Assembly: GCF_019669905.1 (NCBI RefSeq)
Contig: NZ_AP019777.1
Coordinates: 558,001 to 622,000, forward strand
Direction of reading: 5' to 3'
Origin: Methylomonas koyamae
GTDB lineage: Bacteria; Pseudomonadota; Gammaproteobacteria; Methylococcales; Methylomonadaceae
Length of the DNA stretch: 64,000 nt
A program made the position numbers and the translations under genes. Positions 18,801 to 26,782 of this stretch are shown one piece after another. Positions within the stretch are counted from its first letter, which is position 1. Each line of letters begins with the position of its first letter. Under the pieces are notes generated by a model. It made no database searches, was not told where the DNA came from, and was given only the letters and a program-made list of their open reading frames with translations.

Positions 18801-18832
18801 AAAAAGGGAAGGCTCAGCCTTCCCTTTTTTTA
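18801..18832 (+). terminator. Intrinsic terminator after the outer-membrane protein gene
   Basis: GGGAAGGC and GCCTTCCC form the stem with a 3-nt loop, flanked by A5 and a T7 run. Confidence 0.9.
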
Positions 18833-18915
18833 TGCCGTAAAGACTTTGCTATACTGCCGCGCCCCGGCACTGCTGATGAGGCCGTGCTTGTCCAGTCGCA
18901 TCTAATTAGAAGGCA

Positions 18916-19863
18916 ATGAAGTCTCTTTATCCCGAAATCACTCCATTCCATACCTTTTTTCTGGAAACCGGCAGCGACCATCGCGTCTATGTCGAGCAAT
19001 CCGGCAATCCCGCCGGGATTCCGGCGATATTTTTGCACGGCGGTCCCTGTTCCGGCACCAAGCCCGATCATCGGCGTTTCTTCGATCCCAAGCGCTACCA
19101 CATCATTTTGATGGACCAGCGCGGATGCGGGCTGTCGGAGCCGTTCGGCGAGTTGTCGGGTAACACGACACAAGATTTGTTGGCCGATATGGAGCGTGTT
19201 CGCGAGCGCTTGGGTATCCGCCAGTGGTTGTTGTTCGGCGGCTCTTGGGGCGGAACCTTGGCCTTGCTTTACGCCCAGCGGCATTCGGAGCGAGTGTCGG
19301 CCATGATTCTACGCGGTGTGTTCCTGGCTCGGCGCCTCGATATGGACTGGTTTCTCAGTGTAAATGGCGTGAGCCGGATCTATCCGGAATTGTGGCAGCA
19401 GTTGCAGGATAATCTGCCGGATTTGCCGGGCGGCACCATGCTGGAGCGCTTCTGCGAAGCGGTATTTAGTGCCGATGTGGAGGTGGCCAAGCGTGCGGTA
19501 GGACTATGGCAGGCATGGAGCGGGCAAGTGGCGCTAGGTAACGATTACCAAGAAAGTCTGGAAGCGGTTAACGAAAAAATGCTGCGCCAAGTCAAGATGG
19601 AGTTGCACTATGCCGCTCATGATTATTTTATCTCCGAAAATCAGGTGTTGGCCGATTGTGCCGGTCTAGGCGGAATTCCAGCGATCATAATCCACGGCCG
19701 TAACGATTTGACGTGCCCTATCGAATCGGGTTGGCGGTTGCATCGGGCGTTGCCGCAAGCGCATTTCCGGGTTTTGCCCAATGCCGGCCATATTGCCCGC
19801 GGCGATGAAATGATCGATGCCTTGGTGTCGGCTACCGATGAAATGGCAGCGGTTTTGGCTTAA
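18916..19863 (+). CDS. pip: Prolyl aminopeptidase (alpha/beta hydrolase)
   Basis: 315 aa. Cleaves N-terminal proline from peptides in the cytoplasm. The N-terminal HGGPCSGTKPDHRRFFDP and MDQRGCGLSEP stretches and the nucleophile elbow GGSWGGTLAL (Ser near residue 113) are the family signature. The Asp (HGRNDLTCP) and His (PNAGHIAR) of the triad are present. Length is normal. ubiX follows after 12 bp. Confidence 0.95.
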   Translation: MKSLYPEITPFHTFFLETGSDHRVYVEQSGNPAGIPAIFLHGGPCSGTKPDHRRFFDPKRYHIILMDQRGCGLSEPFGELSGNTTQDLLADMERVRERLGIRQWLLFGGSWGGTLALLYAQRHSERVSAMILRGVFLARRLDMDWFLSVNGVSRIYPELWQQLQDNLPDLPGGTMLERFCEAVFSADVEVAKRAVGLWQAWSGQVALGNDYQESLEAVNEKMLRQVKMELHYAAHDYFISENQVLADCAGLGGIPAIIIHGRNDLTCPIESGWRLHRALPQAHFRVLPNAGHIARGDEMIDALVSATDEMAAVLA

Positions 19864-19875
19864 GGATTGAAGAAT

Positions 19876-20457
19876 ATGGCGGATATCAGGCGGATTGTGA
19901 TCGGCATGACGGGGGCTACCGGTGCGATTTACGGTGTGCGGATGTTGGAAATCTTGCGCGCACGCGGTGGCTGGGAGACTCATTTGGTCATCTCGTCCGC
20001 GGGTTTGGTCAATCTGAAGTACGAATTGGATATGGATCGGGCCGAACTATACCGAATGGCCGATTTTACCCACGGCATCAACGACATCGCATCGTGTATC
20101 GCCAGCGGATCGTTCAAAACCGAAGGCGTGGTGATTGCGCCTTGCTCGATGAAGACTCTAGCCGCCGTAGCTCACGGATTCGGCGACAACTTGATTTCCC
20201 GGGCGGCGGATGTGGCGCTCAAGGAGCGGCGGAAAACAGTGTTGGTGCCGCGGGAGACGCCGTTGAATCTGGCGCATATCCGCAACATGGCTGCGGTGAC
20301 TGAAATGGGCGGTATTATCTTTCCGCCAATGCCGGCCTTCTACAACAAGAGCGATTCGTTGCGCGCAATGGTGGATGAAGGGGTGGGTCGCATCCTGGAA
20401 ATGTTTGGCGTCGATGCCTGTGGCTTATACAAGCCTTGGACCGGTCTGGGCGGCTGA
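19876..20457 (+). CDS. ubiX: Flavin prenyltransferase UbiX
   Basis: 193 aa from ATG 19876; an upstream in-frame TTG at 19867 is not needed. UbiX makes prenylated FMN, the cofactor for the UbiD decarboxylase of ubiquinone synthesis. Motifs: GMTGATGAIYGVRML (FMN phosphate loop), APCSMKTLAAVAHGFGDNLISRAADV and PRETPLNLAHIRNM. It probably shares a transcript with pip. Confidence 0.95.
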   Translation: MADIRRIVIGMTGATGAIYGVRMLEILRARGGWETHLVISSAGLVNLKYELDMDRAELYRMADFTHGINDIASCIASGSFKTEGVVIAPCSMKTLAAVAHGFGDNLISRAADVALKERRKTVLVPRETPLNLAHIRNMAAVTEMGGIIFPPMPAFYNKSDSLRAMVDEGVGRILEMFGVDACGLYKPWTGLGG

Positions 20458-20514
20458 ATGCCGTCTATCCCGCGCCGGATTAAGGTTTTTCGCCCGGAAA
20501 TAGCTGCTCTTCAA

Positions 20515-20542
20515 TTGACAGGGCGCCACGTTCTGATTTAGA
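20515..20542 (+). promoter_or_regulatory. Candidate promoter of hps
   Basis: A perfect TTGACA at 20515-20520 is followed after 16 bp by TTTAGA, a weak -10. It lies in the 218-bp region between ubiX and hps, 134 bp before the hps start, which would give a long leader. No riboswitch fold was recognised in the leader. Confidence 0.4.
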
Positions 20543-20675
20543 GTTGCCCCACTCGCTTTAACCGCCCACTGACAAAGGCTTGCGGCGCTCTCGATTTGGC
20601 GACAAAAGAGAGGTTTACGGTAGGGGTGGGTCTTAAAAACAATAACTGTAACTACAACAATCGGAGCACATAAAT

Positions 20676-21323
20676 ATGGCAAGACCATTAATTCAAATGG
20701 CGTTGGACTCTTTGGATTTCGACCAAACCGTAGCTTTGGCAGATAAAGTAGCGCCTTACGTCGACATCTTTGAAATCGGTACCCCTTGCATCAAATATAA
20801 CGGCATTAACTTGGTGAAAGAACTGAGAAACCGTTACCCAGACAAATTGTTGTTGGTCGACCTGAAAACCATGGACGCCGGCGAATACGAAGCAGGCGCG
20901 TTCTACGCAGCCGGCGCAGACATCTGCACCGTACTGGGCGTATCCGGCCTGGCCACCATCGGCGGCGTAATCAAAGCAGCGAAAAAACACGCTGCTGAAG
21001 TCCAAGTCGACCTGATCAACGTGCCTAACAAAGCGGAGTGCGCACGCGAATCCGCTAAATTGGGCGCGCAAATCATGGGCGTTCACACCGGTCTGGACGC
21101 GCAAGCGGCTGGCCAAACTCCGTTCGGCGATTTGAACGAAGTTACTTCTTTGGGTCTGAACGTTCGCGTTTCCGTTGCCGGCGGTATCAAACCTGCCACG
21201 ATTGACCAAACCGTCAAAGCCGGTGCGAACATCATCGTCGTCGGTGCGGCTATCTACGGTGCGCCATGCCCTGCAACCGCTGCTCGCGAAATTCGCGAAC
21301 TGGTTGACGCTGCAGCTGCATAA
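20676..21323 (+). CDS. hps: 3-hexulose-6-phosphate synthase
   Basis: 215 aa. HPS condenses formaldehyde with ribulose 5-phosphate to hexulose 6-phosphate, the carbon-fixing step of the ribulose monophosphate pathway. It is a TIM-barrel member of the OMP decarboxylase superfamily. Visible are the substrate/Mg segments (LVDLKTMDAGEYEA, the DxKxxD-type motif) and the C-terminal phosphate site (VAGGIKP and IIVVGAAIYG). Codon use is strongly biased (GCG/GCA, AAA, GAA, CTG), as expected for a very highly expressed gene. hexulose phosphate isomerase is not adjacent; transketolase is. Terminator follows. Confidence 0.96.
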   Translation: MARPLIQMALDSLDFDQTVALADKVAPYVDIFEIGTPCIKYNGINLVKELRNRYPDKLLLVDLKTMDAGEYEAGAFYAAGADICTVLGVSGLATIGGVIKAAKKHAAEVQVDLINVPNKAECARESAKLGAQIMGVHTGLDAQAAGQTPFGDLNEVTSLGLNVRVSVAGGIKPATIDQTVKAGANIIVVGAAIYGAPCPATAAREIRELVDAAAA

Positions 21324-21360
21324 GCCAACGTTGGCAACGCCTAGTTTCTAGGAAATACTG

Positions 21361-21396
21361 AGGACGGGTGGTTCGCGCCACTCGTCCTTTTGTTTG
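21361..21396 (+). terminator. Terminator after hps
   Basis: AGGACGGGTGG and CCACTCGTCCT form an 11-bp stem with one G-T pair, a 6-nt loop and a T-rich tail (TTTGTTTG). It suggests hps is also made as a monocistronic message, separate from tkt. Confidence 0.75.
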
Positions 21397-21474
21397 TTAT
21401 ATCCCCAGTTTTTTAGCGTGGCCCCGATCAAGGGTCTGCTAGCATCAATTCAAAGATTCAATTAGGAGACCAAC

Positions 21475-23484
21475 ATGCCTTCGCGTCGAGACTTAGCGAA
21501 CGCCATCCGCGCACTTAGCATGGACGCGGTACAGAAAGCCAATTCAGGACACCCTGGAGCCCCGATGGGGATGGCCGATATCGCCGAAGTACTGTGGAAC
21601 GATTTTCTGAACCACAACCCGAACAACCCGAAATGGGCCAACCGCGACCGCTTCGTGCTGTCCAACGGCCACGGCTCCATGCTGATTTACTCGTTGTTGC
21701 ACCTGTCGGGCTACAACCTGCCGATCGACGAACTGAAACAGTTCCGTCAACTGCACTCGAAAACCCCGGGCCATCCTGAATACGGCTACACCGACGGCGT
21801 CGAAACCACCACCGGCCCGCTGGGCCAAGGCATCACCAATGCCGTCGGTTTCGCCATTGCCGAACGTGCCCTGGCCGGCCAATTCAACCGCCCAGGCCAC
21901 GACATCGTCGACCACCACACCTACGTATTCCTGGGTGACGGCTGCTTGATGGAAGGTATCTCCCACGAAGCCTGCTCGCTGGCTGGCTCCATGAAACTGG
22001 GCAAACTGATCGCCTTCTACGACGACAACAACATCTCCATCGACGGCGAAGTCCGCGGTCACGGCAACGTTACCGGCTGGTTCCTGGACGATACCCCGAA
22101 ACGCTTTGAAGCCTACGGCTGGCACGTCATCCCCAAAGTCGACGGCCACAACGCCGACGCGGTGAAAAAAGCCATCGAAGAAGCCAAAAAAGTCACCGAC
22201 AGACCGAGCATCATCTGCTGCCAAACCACCATCGGTTTCGGCTCGCCGAACAAACAAGGCAAAGAAGAATGCCACGGCGCTGCCCTGGGTGAAGCCGAAG
22301 TCGCCGCCACCCGCGAAAACTTGGGCTGGTCGCATGCGCCATTCGAAATTCCGGCCGACATCTACGCCGGTTGGGACGCCAAAGCCAAAGGCGACCGTTT
22401 GGAAAGCGCCTGGAACGACAAATTCGCCGCTTATAAAGCCGCGCATCCGGAACTGGCTGCCGAATTCGAACGCCGCATGGCCGGTAAACTGCCTGCCGAC
22501 TGGGCCGAAAAAGCCAACGCCTTCATCGCCGACGTCAACGCCAAAGCCGAAACCATTGCCAGCCGCAAAGCCTCGCAAAACACCCTGAACGGTTTCGGCC
22601 CGTTGCTGCCGGAACTGATGGGCGGCTCCGCCGACCTGGCCGGCTCCAACCTGACCCTGTGGAAAGGCTGCAAAGACATCAATGCGACCGGCCACGACGG
22701 CAACTATGTCTACTACGGCGTACGCGAATTCGGCATGAGCGCCATCATGAACGGCATCACCCTGCACGGCGGCTTCAAAGCCTACGGCGCCACCTTCCTT
22801 ATGTTCTCGGAATACGCCCGTAACGCTCTGCGCATGGCCGCCCTGATGAAAGCGCCGACCATCTTCGTCTACACCCACGACTCCATCGGCCTGGGCGAAG
22901 ACGGCCCGACCCACCAACCGGTCGAACAAACCGCCACCCTGCGCATGATACCCAACATGCACGTCTGGCGCCCGTGCGACGCGGTCGAGTCTGCCGTCAG
23001 CTGGAAAGCCGCCATCGAACGAACCGACGGCCCGAGCACCCTGATCTTCTCCCGGCAAAACCTGCCGCACATGGCGCGCAGCCAAGCCCAGATCGACGCC
23101 ATCGGCAAAGGCGGCTACGTTCTGAGCGGCGAAGGCAACCCGGACGCCATCATCATCGCTACCGGCTCCGAAGTCGAACTGGCGGTGAAAGCGGCCGAAG
23201 CGTTGAAAGCCAAAGGCAAAAACATCCGCGTAGTGTCCATGCCGTCGACCAACGTGTTTGAAGCGCAGGATCAAGCCTACAAAGACAGCGTCCTGCCGCC
23301 AAGCGTGACCAAACGCGTCGTCGTCGAAGCCGGCGTCACCGACAGTTGGTGGAAATATGCCGGCAGCCAAGGCCGCGTCGTGGGCTTGGACCGTTTCGGC
23401 GAATCGGCCCCGGCCGGCCAACTCTTCAAAGAGTTCGGCTTCACCGTGGACAATGTCGTCGCTAACGTCGAAGCAGTGCTTTAA
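21475..23484 (+). CDS. tkt: Transketolase
   Basis: 669 aa, standard length. Thiamine-diphosphate enzyme that moves two-carbon ketol units between sugar phosphates, here regenerating ribulose 5-phosphate for HPS. N-terminal [23 protein letters not shown] is diagnostic. The ThDP motif [13 protein letters not shown]...NN is present at about residues 158-187. The pyrimidine-binding domain includes [18 protein letters not shown] with its conserved Glu and His residues. GGAG ribosome site 7 nt before the start. Codon use is as biased as hps, producing a long spurious antisense frame. Followed by a terminator. Confidence 0.97.
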   Translation: MPSRRDLANAIRALSMDAVQKANSGHPGAPMGMADIAEVLWNDFLNHNPNNPKWANRDRFVLSNGHGSMLIYSLLHLSGYNLPIDELKQFRQLHSKTPGHPEYGYTDGVETTTGPLGQGITNAVGFAIAERALAGQFNRPGHDIVDHHTYVFLGDGCLMEGISHEACSLAGSMKLGKLIAFYDDNNISIDGEVRGHGNVTGWFLDDTPKRFEAYGWHVIPKVDGHNADAVKKAIEEAKKVTDRPSIICCQTTIGFGSPNKQGKEECHGAALGEAEVAATRENLGWSHAPFEIPADIYAGWDAKAKGDRLESAWNDKFAAYKAAHPELAAEFERRMAGKLPADWAEKANAFIADVNAKAETIASRKASQNTLNGFGPLLPELMGGSADLAGSNLTLWKGCKDINATGHDGNYVYYGVREFGMSAIMNGITLHGGFKAYGATFLMFSEYARNALRMAALMKAPTIFVYTHDSIGLGEDGPTHQPVEQTATLRMIPNMHVWRPCDAVESAVSWKAAIERTDGPSTLIFSRQNLPHMARSQAQIDAIGKGGYVLSGEGNPDAIIIATGSEVELAVKAAEALKAKGKNIRVVSMPSTNVFEAQDQAYKDSVLPPSVTKRVVVEAGVTDSWWKYAGSQGRVVGLDRFGESAPAGQLFKEFGFTVDNVVANVEAVL

Positions 23485-23507
23485 ACTAAGAAGCTGTAAA
23501 ACACGCG

Positions 23508-23534
23508 CCCTTGCCGGTTTGCCGGCAAGGGTTT
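23508..23534 (+). terminator. Terminator after tkt
   Basis: CCCTTGCCGG and CCGGCAAGGG form a perfect 10-bp stem with a TTTG loop, followed by only three T. It falls between tkt and the small repeat protein gene, so read-through may be partial. Confidence 0.65.
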
Positions 23535-23563
23535 AGTTCGAATGGTAAAGTAAGGTGGGGAAT

Positions 23564-23842
23564 ATGAAAGACATTAAACTAGCTGCTGTAGCTTTTGTTG
23601 TATCAATGTTCGCCGTGCCGTCCGTATGGGCCGTTGATTACCCGGCGGCGGATTTTCAGCCGAAAGTCGTCTACCGTGATCCTTCTATCGTCGAGGTTGC
23701 CCCGGCACCGGCGAGCGCCGCCGCAGCAACCGCAAACGTAGCAACGCCATGCGTCAATCAGCAACAACAGGCTGAGGCCGATCCGAAATATCCGGCCGCC
23801 AATTTTCAGCCTAAGGTTGTCTACAGCGGTTCTGGTTCGTAA
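23564..23842 (+). CDS. Small secreted protein with two YPAANFQPKVVY repeats
   Basis: 92 aa from ATG 23564, preceded by AAGGTGGGG. Not recognised as a named family. Residues 1-24 form a signal peptide (AAVAFVVSMFAVPSVWA). The mature part has two copies of a 12-residue motif, YPAADFQPKVVY right after the cleavage site and YPAANFQPKVVY near the C-terminus. They are joined by an Ala/Pro/Val-rich linker with one Cys. The expected location is the periplasm or outside. It lies between tkt and the large repeat protein. Confidence 0.75.
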   Translation: MKDIKLAAVAFVVSMFAVPSVWAVDYPAADFQPKVVYRDPSIVEVAPAPASAAAATANVATPCVNQQQQAEADPKYPAANFQPKVVYSGSGS

Positions 23843-23942
23843 CGTGGCGAACGGTTTTGTGGCACTCTCTCGGTAGTGGGTCGCCGCTGTTGGTGTGTAG
23901 GCCGCAACATATAAAAATTATTACATTCAGGAGTATTCTCAA

Positions 23943-25349
23943 ATGACAACAAGCAGTTTGATGAATAGCCTATTCGGCTTTTTATTCGACAAACCAACAG
24001 ATGACGGTAGCTGGCTGGATGCCGATTCGAGCGTCGCCGCTGGCGATGGCCAACTGACCGGCGTCGCTCGTTATTTACAAAAACTCGAGCCGCCGAAGCC
24101 GGAGCTGGAGCTGGACGAAAACGGCGAGCCATTGACCGGGGTGGCGAAGTATCTGGCTATGCAGCGCCAGGCCGAACAAGTAGTGCAGCCGGCCGCTGAA
24201 GAAGTTGAGGTCGAGTCGGTTGCCGAAGAAGTCGAAGAAGCAGTAGAAGCAGTAGAAGCAGTAGAAGCAGTAGAAGCAGTGGCTGTGGAAGTCGAGAGCG
24301 AGCCCGCTCCAGCAGCCCCGACCGGCGTCGAGAAATATCTCAGCCAGCAGGCGGATAATCCGGTAACCCGCGTTACCAAATACTTAATCAAAGAATCGAT
24401 ACAAGCCAAGGCTGCGCCGGTGACTGGCGTATCCAAGTACGTCACCAAGCATGACCGTGAAGAGCCGGGTGTGACGGGGGTGGCCAAGTACGTTATCCGC
24501 CAGAATATGACGCAGCAGCCTGCAGTGACCGGGGTGGCCAAGTATGTGTTGAAAAAGGGGCTTGCGGCAAAAGACGCGCCTTTGGCAACGTCGGTCAGTA
24601 AATATCTGGCCAAGCAAGCTTTGGTAATCAAGGATGCGCCGATCATTACCGGAGTCGAGAAATATTTGATCCGCCAGGAACGTCTGCTGAAAGCGCAAGA
24701 GCCGGCAACCGGCGTAGCCAAGTTTCTTGCCGAACAAGCGCTGGCTGCAAAGAAAACCGCGGCGGCGGCATTGGTTGCGCGCTACGTTGAAGCCGAAGCG
24801 AAATTACAAGCCGAAAAGGCTGAGGCCCTGAGGAGTCAGCCGCAACCTGAAGATTTGATTGCCGATGCCGAGGTGGCGGTCGAGGGCTCGGCGGTCGATC
24901 GCTACCTGGCGCGGCAGGCCGCCGCCCAGGATAGTGCGCCAAAGCCGACCGGTGTGGCTAAATATTTAGCCCGTCAAGTACAACTGCAAAGCCAGGCCGA
25001 GCCATTGACCGGTGTGGCGCGTTACTTGGTAAAACAGGCGATTGCCGCCAAGCAAATGCCGACTCCTACAGGAGTCGCCAAATATGTTGCTAAGCAACGC
25101 TTGGTTGTCAATCCGGTCCAGCCGCTCAGCTCGGTAGCCAAATACGTGGCCAAACACGAGGCTGAGGAAAAGGCGGCCGGAGAAGTGACAGGCGTGGCCA
25201 AATATATGGCCAAGCAAGACGTCCGGCAAGTCGAATCCGCGGCTGTTTCCGGTGTGGCCAAGTATGTTGCGCGGCAGGCTTTGAGTGACGGCGAAGCCCC
25301 GTTCGCCAGGACGACCGGCGTCGAAAAGTATTTGCGTAATCAAGCTTAG
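23943..25349 (+). CDS. Unrecognised protein with 19 TGVAKYL-type repeats
   Basis: 468 aa, AGGAG ribosome site 8 nt before the ATG. No known domain recognised and no signal peptide, so probably cytoplasmic. The N-terminus is a short hydrophobic/aromatic segment (SLMNSLFGFLFDKP). From residue 38 to the C-terminus there are 19 copies of a roughly 11-residue motif with consensus (V/L/P)TGVAKY(L/V)x(K/R)Q, for example LTGVARYLQK, VTGVAKYVIRQ, TTGVEKYLRNQ. They are separated by 5 to about 50 residues of Ala/Pro/Glu/Gln-rich, low-complexity linker. One linker holds an acidic run built from 9-bp DNA repeats. Units 11 and 12 (AALVARYVEAE, GSAVDRYLARQ) are degenerate. The layout, many short positively charged sticky motifs on a flexible chain, is that of a scaffold or linker protein; that role is inference. 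Own terminator follows. Confidence 0.85.
   Translation: MTTSSLMNSLFGFLFDKPTDDGSWLDADSSVAAGDGQLTGVARYLQKLEPPKPELELDENGEPLTGVAKYLAMQRQAEQVVQPAAEEVEVESVAEEVEEAVEAVEAVEAVEAVAVEVESEPAPAAPTGVEKYLSQQADNPVTRVTKYLIKESIQAKAAPVTGVSKYVTKHDREEPGVTGVAKYVIRQNMTQQPAVTGVAKYVLKKGLAAKDAPLATSVSKYLAKQALVIKDAPIITGVEKYLIRQERLLKAQEPATGVAKFLAEQALAAKKTAAAALVARYVEAEAKLQAEKAEALRSQPQPEDLIADAEVAVEGSAVDRYLARQAAAQDSAPKPTGVAKYLARQVQLQSQAEPLTGVARYLVKQAIAAKQMPTPTGVAKYVAKQRLVVNPVQPLSSVAKYVAKHEAEEKAAGEVTGVAKYMAKQDVRQVESAAVSGVAKYVARQALSDGEAPFARTTGVEKYLRNQA
24237..24281 (+). repeat. 9-bp tandem repeat inside the TGVAKYL protein gene
   Basis: Four exact copies of GAAGCAGTA followed by GAAGCAGTG, in frame and coding Glu-Ala-Val five times. 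It is the kind of tract that can change length by replication slippage without a frameshift. Confidence 0.95.
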
Positions 25350-25366
25350 CTGTTTGTGCTGCGATT

Positions 25367-25400
25367 AAGCCGGCATCTCGTAAGGGATGCCGGCTTTTTT
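25367..25400 (+). terminator. Terminator after the TGVAKYL repeat protein gene
   Basis: AAGCCGGCATC pairs with GATGCCGGCTT around an 8-nt loop and is followed by six T. Confidence 0.9.
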
Positions 25401-25494
25401 GTCTCTAGGGTTTCTGTCCGGTAAAGGGCGCGGCCGATACAGCAAGCGAAAACTATATTATTATTGCCTGCCGTAATTAGCCTTAGAGATTCCG

Positions 25495-25842
25495 ATGCGC
25501 CTCTTGATTCGCTGCCTTTCGCTTGTATTTGCTCCCCTAGCTGCGGCTCAGGCTGCTCCGGACGAACCGGCTCCTGTGCCTGAGCCACCGGATTTGCCGG
25601 CCCCGGTGCAATCGGGCGAGGAGATGGAACCGGATATCACGATCATCCGTAAAGGCAAGGATACGATCCAGGAATTTCGCCGCAACGGCAAGCTGTATAT
25701 GGTCAAGATTCAGCCTCAGGTCGGACCGCCTTACTACATGCTCGATACCAACGGCGACGGCGAGCTGGACGTGAAGAAGAACGACTTGGACGAAAACACC
25801 AATATCAATAAATGGACCTTGTTCGAGTGGGATTGGCCTTGA
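25495..25842 (+). CDS. DUF2782 secreted protein
   Basis: 115 aa. A short signal peptide (RCLSLVFAPLAAAQA) is followed by a Pro-rich stretch and a conserved C-terminal part: ITIIRKGKDTIQEFRRNGKLYMVKI, PPYYMLDTNGDGELD and WTLFEWDW. This matches DUF2782, a gammaproteobacterial periplasmic family without known function, often found near DNA polymerase I or thrB in other genomes. Upstream it is insulated by the repeat-protein terminator. Confidence 0.85.
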   Translation: MRLLIRCLSLVFAPLAAAQAAPDEPAPVPEPPDLPAPVQSGEEMEPDITIIRKGKDTIQEFRRNGKLYMVKIQPQVGPPYYMLDTNGDGELDVKKNDLDENTNINKWTLFEWDWP

Positions 25843-25893
25843 CGATTACGGCGCCCCTGGCGCGACCGTCCTGCGGACGGGCGCCGGGCGTTG

Positions 25894-26295
25894 CTATTCC
25901 GAAACTTTAAGCAGCCAGCCTTCTTCGGCGCTGCACTTTTCGAATTTTGCTTTCAAAGTGACCGATACCCGTACTGTGGCATTCTTAATGTCGGCGGGTA
26001 ATTTGCCTTTAACCAGGTAAAACGTGTCTTTATCTTCCACCGTTATCGGTATCTGCTGTTGTTTGATGCTGACATGAATGTGGCCGGGGCCGTTGCTACC
26101 GGACGCGGCAAATGAAAATTCCGCTCCGGGCGCCACAGTGGACAAATGCTCGGGTTTGATCCGACTGACTTTGGCGCGGATGCAGCCGGATTCGCTGGCG
26201 TTTCCGCCGTGGCCAATATGTCCTGTCGATTGGCTCCAGCTCGGGTAGCTAAACCCGAGAGCCAGCAGTGCCGCGAGAATTTTTGAAGTTTGCAT
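25894..26295 (-). CDS. Unrecognised secreted protein
   Basis: 133 aa from ATG 26295 (MQTSKILAALLALGFSYPSWSQ is a signal peptide); the in-frame ATG at 26337 would put 14 polar residues in front. The mature part contains two cysteines (GCIRAKVSR and FEKCSAEEG) that could form a disulfide, and a beta-rich core (EFSFAASGSNGPGHIHVSI, ITVEDKDTFYLVKG). Family unknown; looks like a small periplasmic immunoglobulin-like fold. Confidence 0.65.
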   Translation of the reverse strand: MQTSKILAALLALGFSYPSWSQSTGHIGHGGNASESGCIRAKVSRIKPEHLSTVAPGAEFSFAASGSNGPGHIHVSIKQQQIPITVEDKDTFYLVKGKLPADIKNATVRVSVTLKAKFEKCSAEEGWLLKVSE

Positions 26296-26488
26296 GGTTC
26301 CCCCCGTGTTTTGAAAATTAGTATTGCCCATCGCCATTGATTATAGGGCCGGGGTCGGGAAGTTTGAAGTTCGGGGTGTCGTTAGCGGCCCGGATTGCGC
26401 GATTGATGTTTCGCTACAAATTGATTACATTGGAATTTGCGGGTTGCGGTCCGTTTTCATAACAATAAATAAAAAGGAAGGGCGGGGT

Positions 26489-26770
26489 ATGTATTTTTTA
26501 GCGAAGCTATTCGGAATTTTAACCTTGGTTTGGTTCTATATGACGGCCAAAAACCAGAATGCGCCTTTAATCAATTGGTCGATTATCGGTCTGGTCGGCT
26601 ATTGGTTGACGTGGTGGCTGGCCAAGTTCTTTGTGTTGGAGCCATTATCCAAGTTGGTTGCCAAGCATTCGGTGATGGAGATGGTTTTGACTCAAGTCCC
26701 GGTGGCCTGCGCCGTACTGGCTTGTGTTTTTATCCGCAAGAAGTTGATAGCCAGCATTTCTGCGAATTAG
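26489..26770 (+). CDS. Unrecognised small inner-membrane protein
   Basis: 93 aa from ATG 26489, preceded by AAGGAAG. It has three hydrophobic segments (FLAKLFGILTLVWFYM, WSIIGLVGYWLTWWLAKFFVL, VLTQVPVACAVLACVFI) and few charged residues. The longer reading frame from 26324 starts without a ribosome site. The pteridine reductase gene follows 12 bp later. Confidence 0.7.
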   Translation: MYFLAKLFGILTLVWFYMTAKNQNAPLINWSIIGLVGYWLTWWLAKFFVLEPLSKLVAKHSVMEMVLTQVPVACAVLACVFIRKKLIASISAN

Positions 26771-26782
26771 TGCGTCCGCACA

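Noticed and set aside
20543..20675. Formaldehyde- or methanol-responsive riboswitch in the hps leader
   Set aside because: No conserved fold or long stem could be recognised by eye in the leader.
21544..23421. 625-codon open frame on the minus strand opposite transketolase
   Set aside because: It is produced by the strong codon bias of tkt. Its translation is Phe/Val/Gly/Asp-rich without domain features and has no ribosome site.
24237..25349. CRISPR array
   Set aside because: The repeats are protein-coding motifs with irregular spacing and variable DNA sequence, in one open frame.
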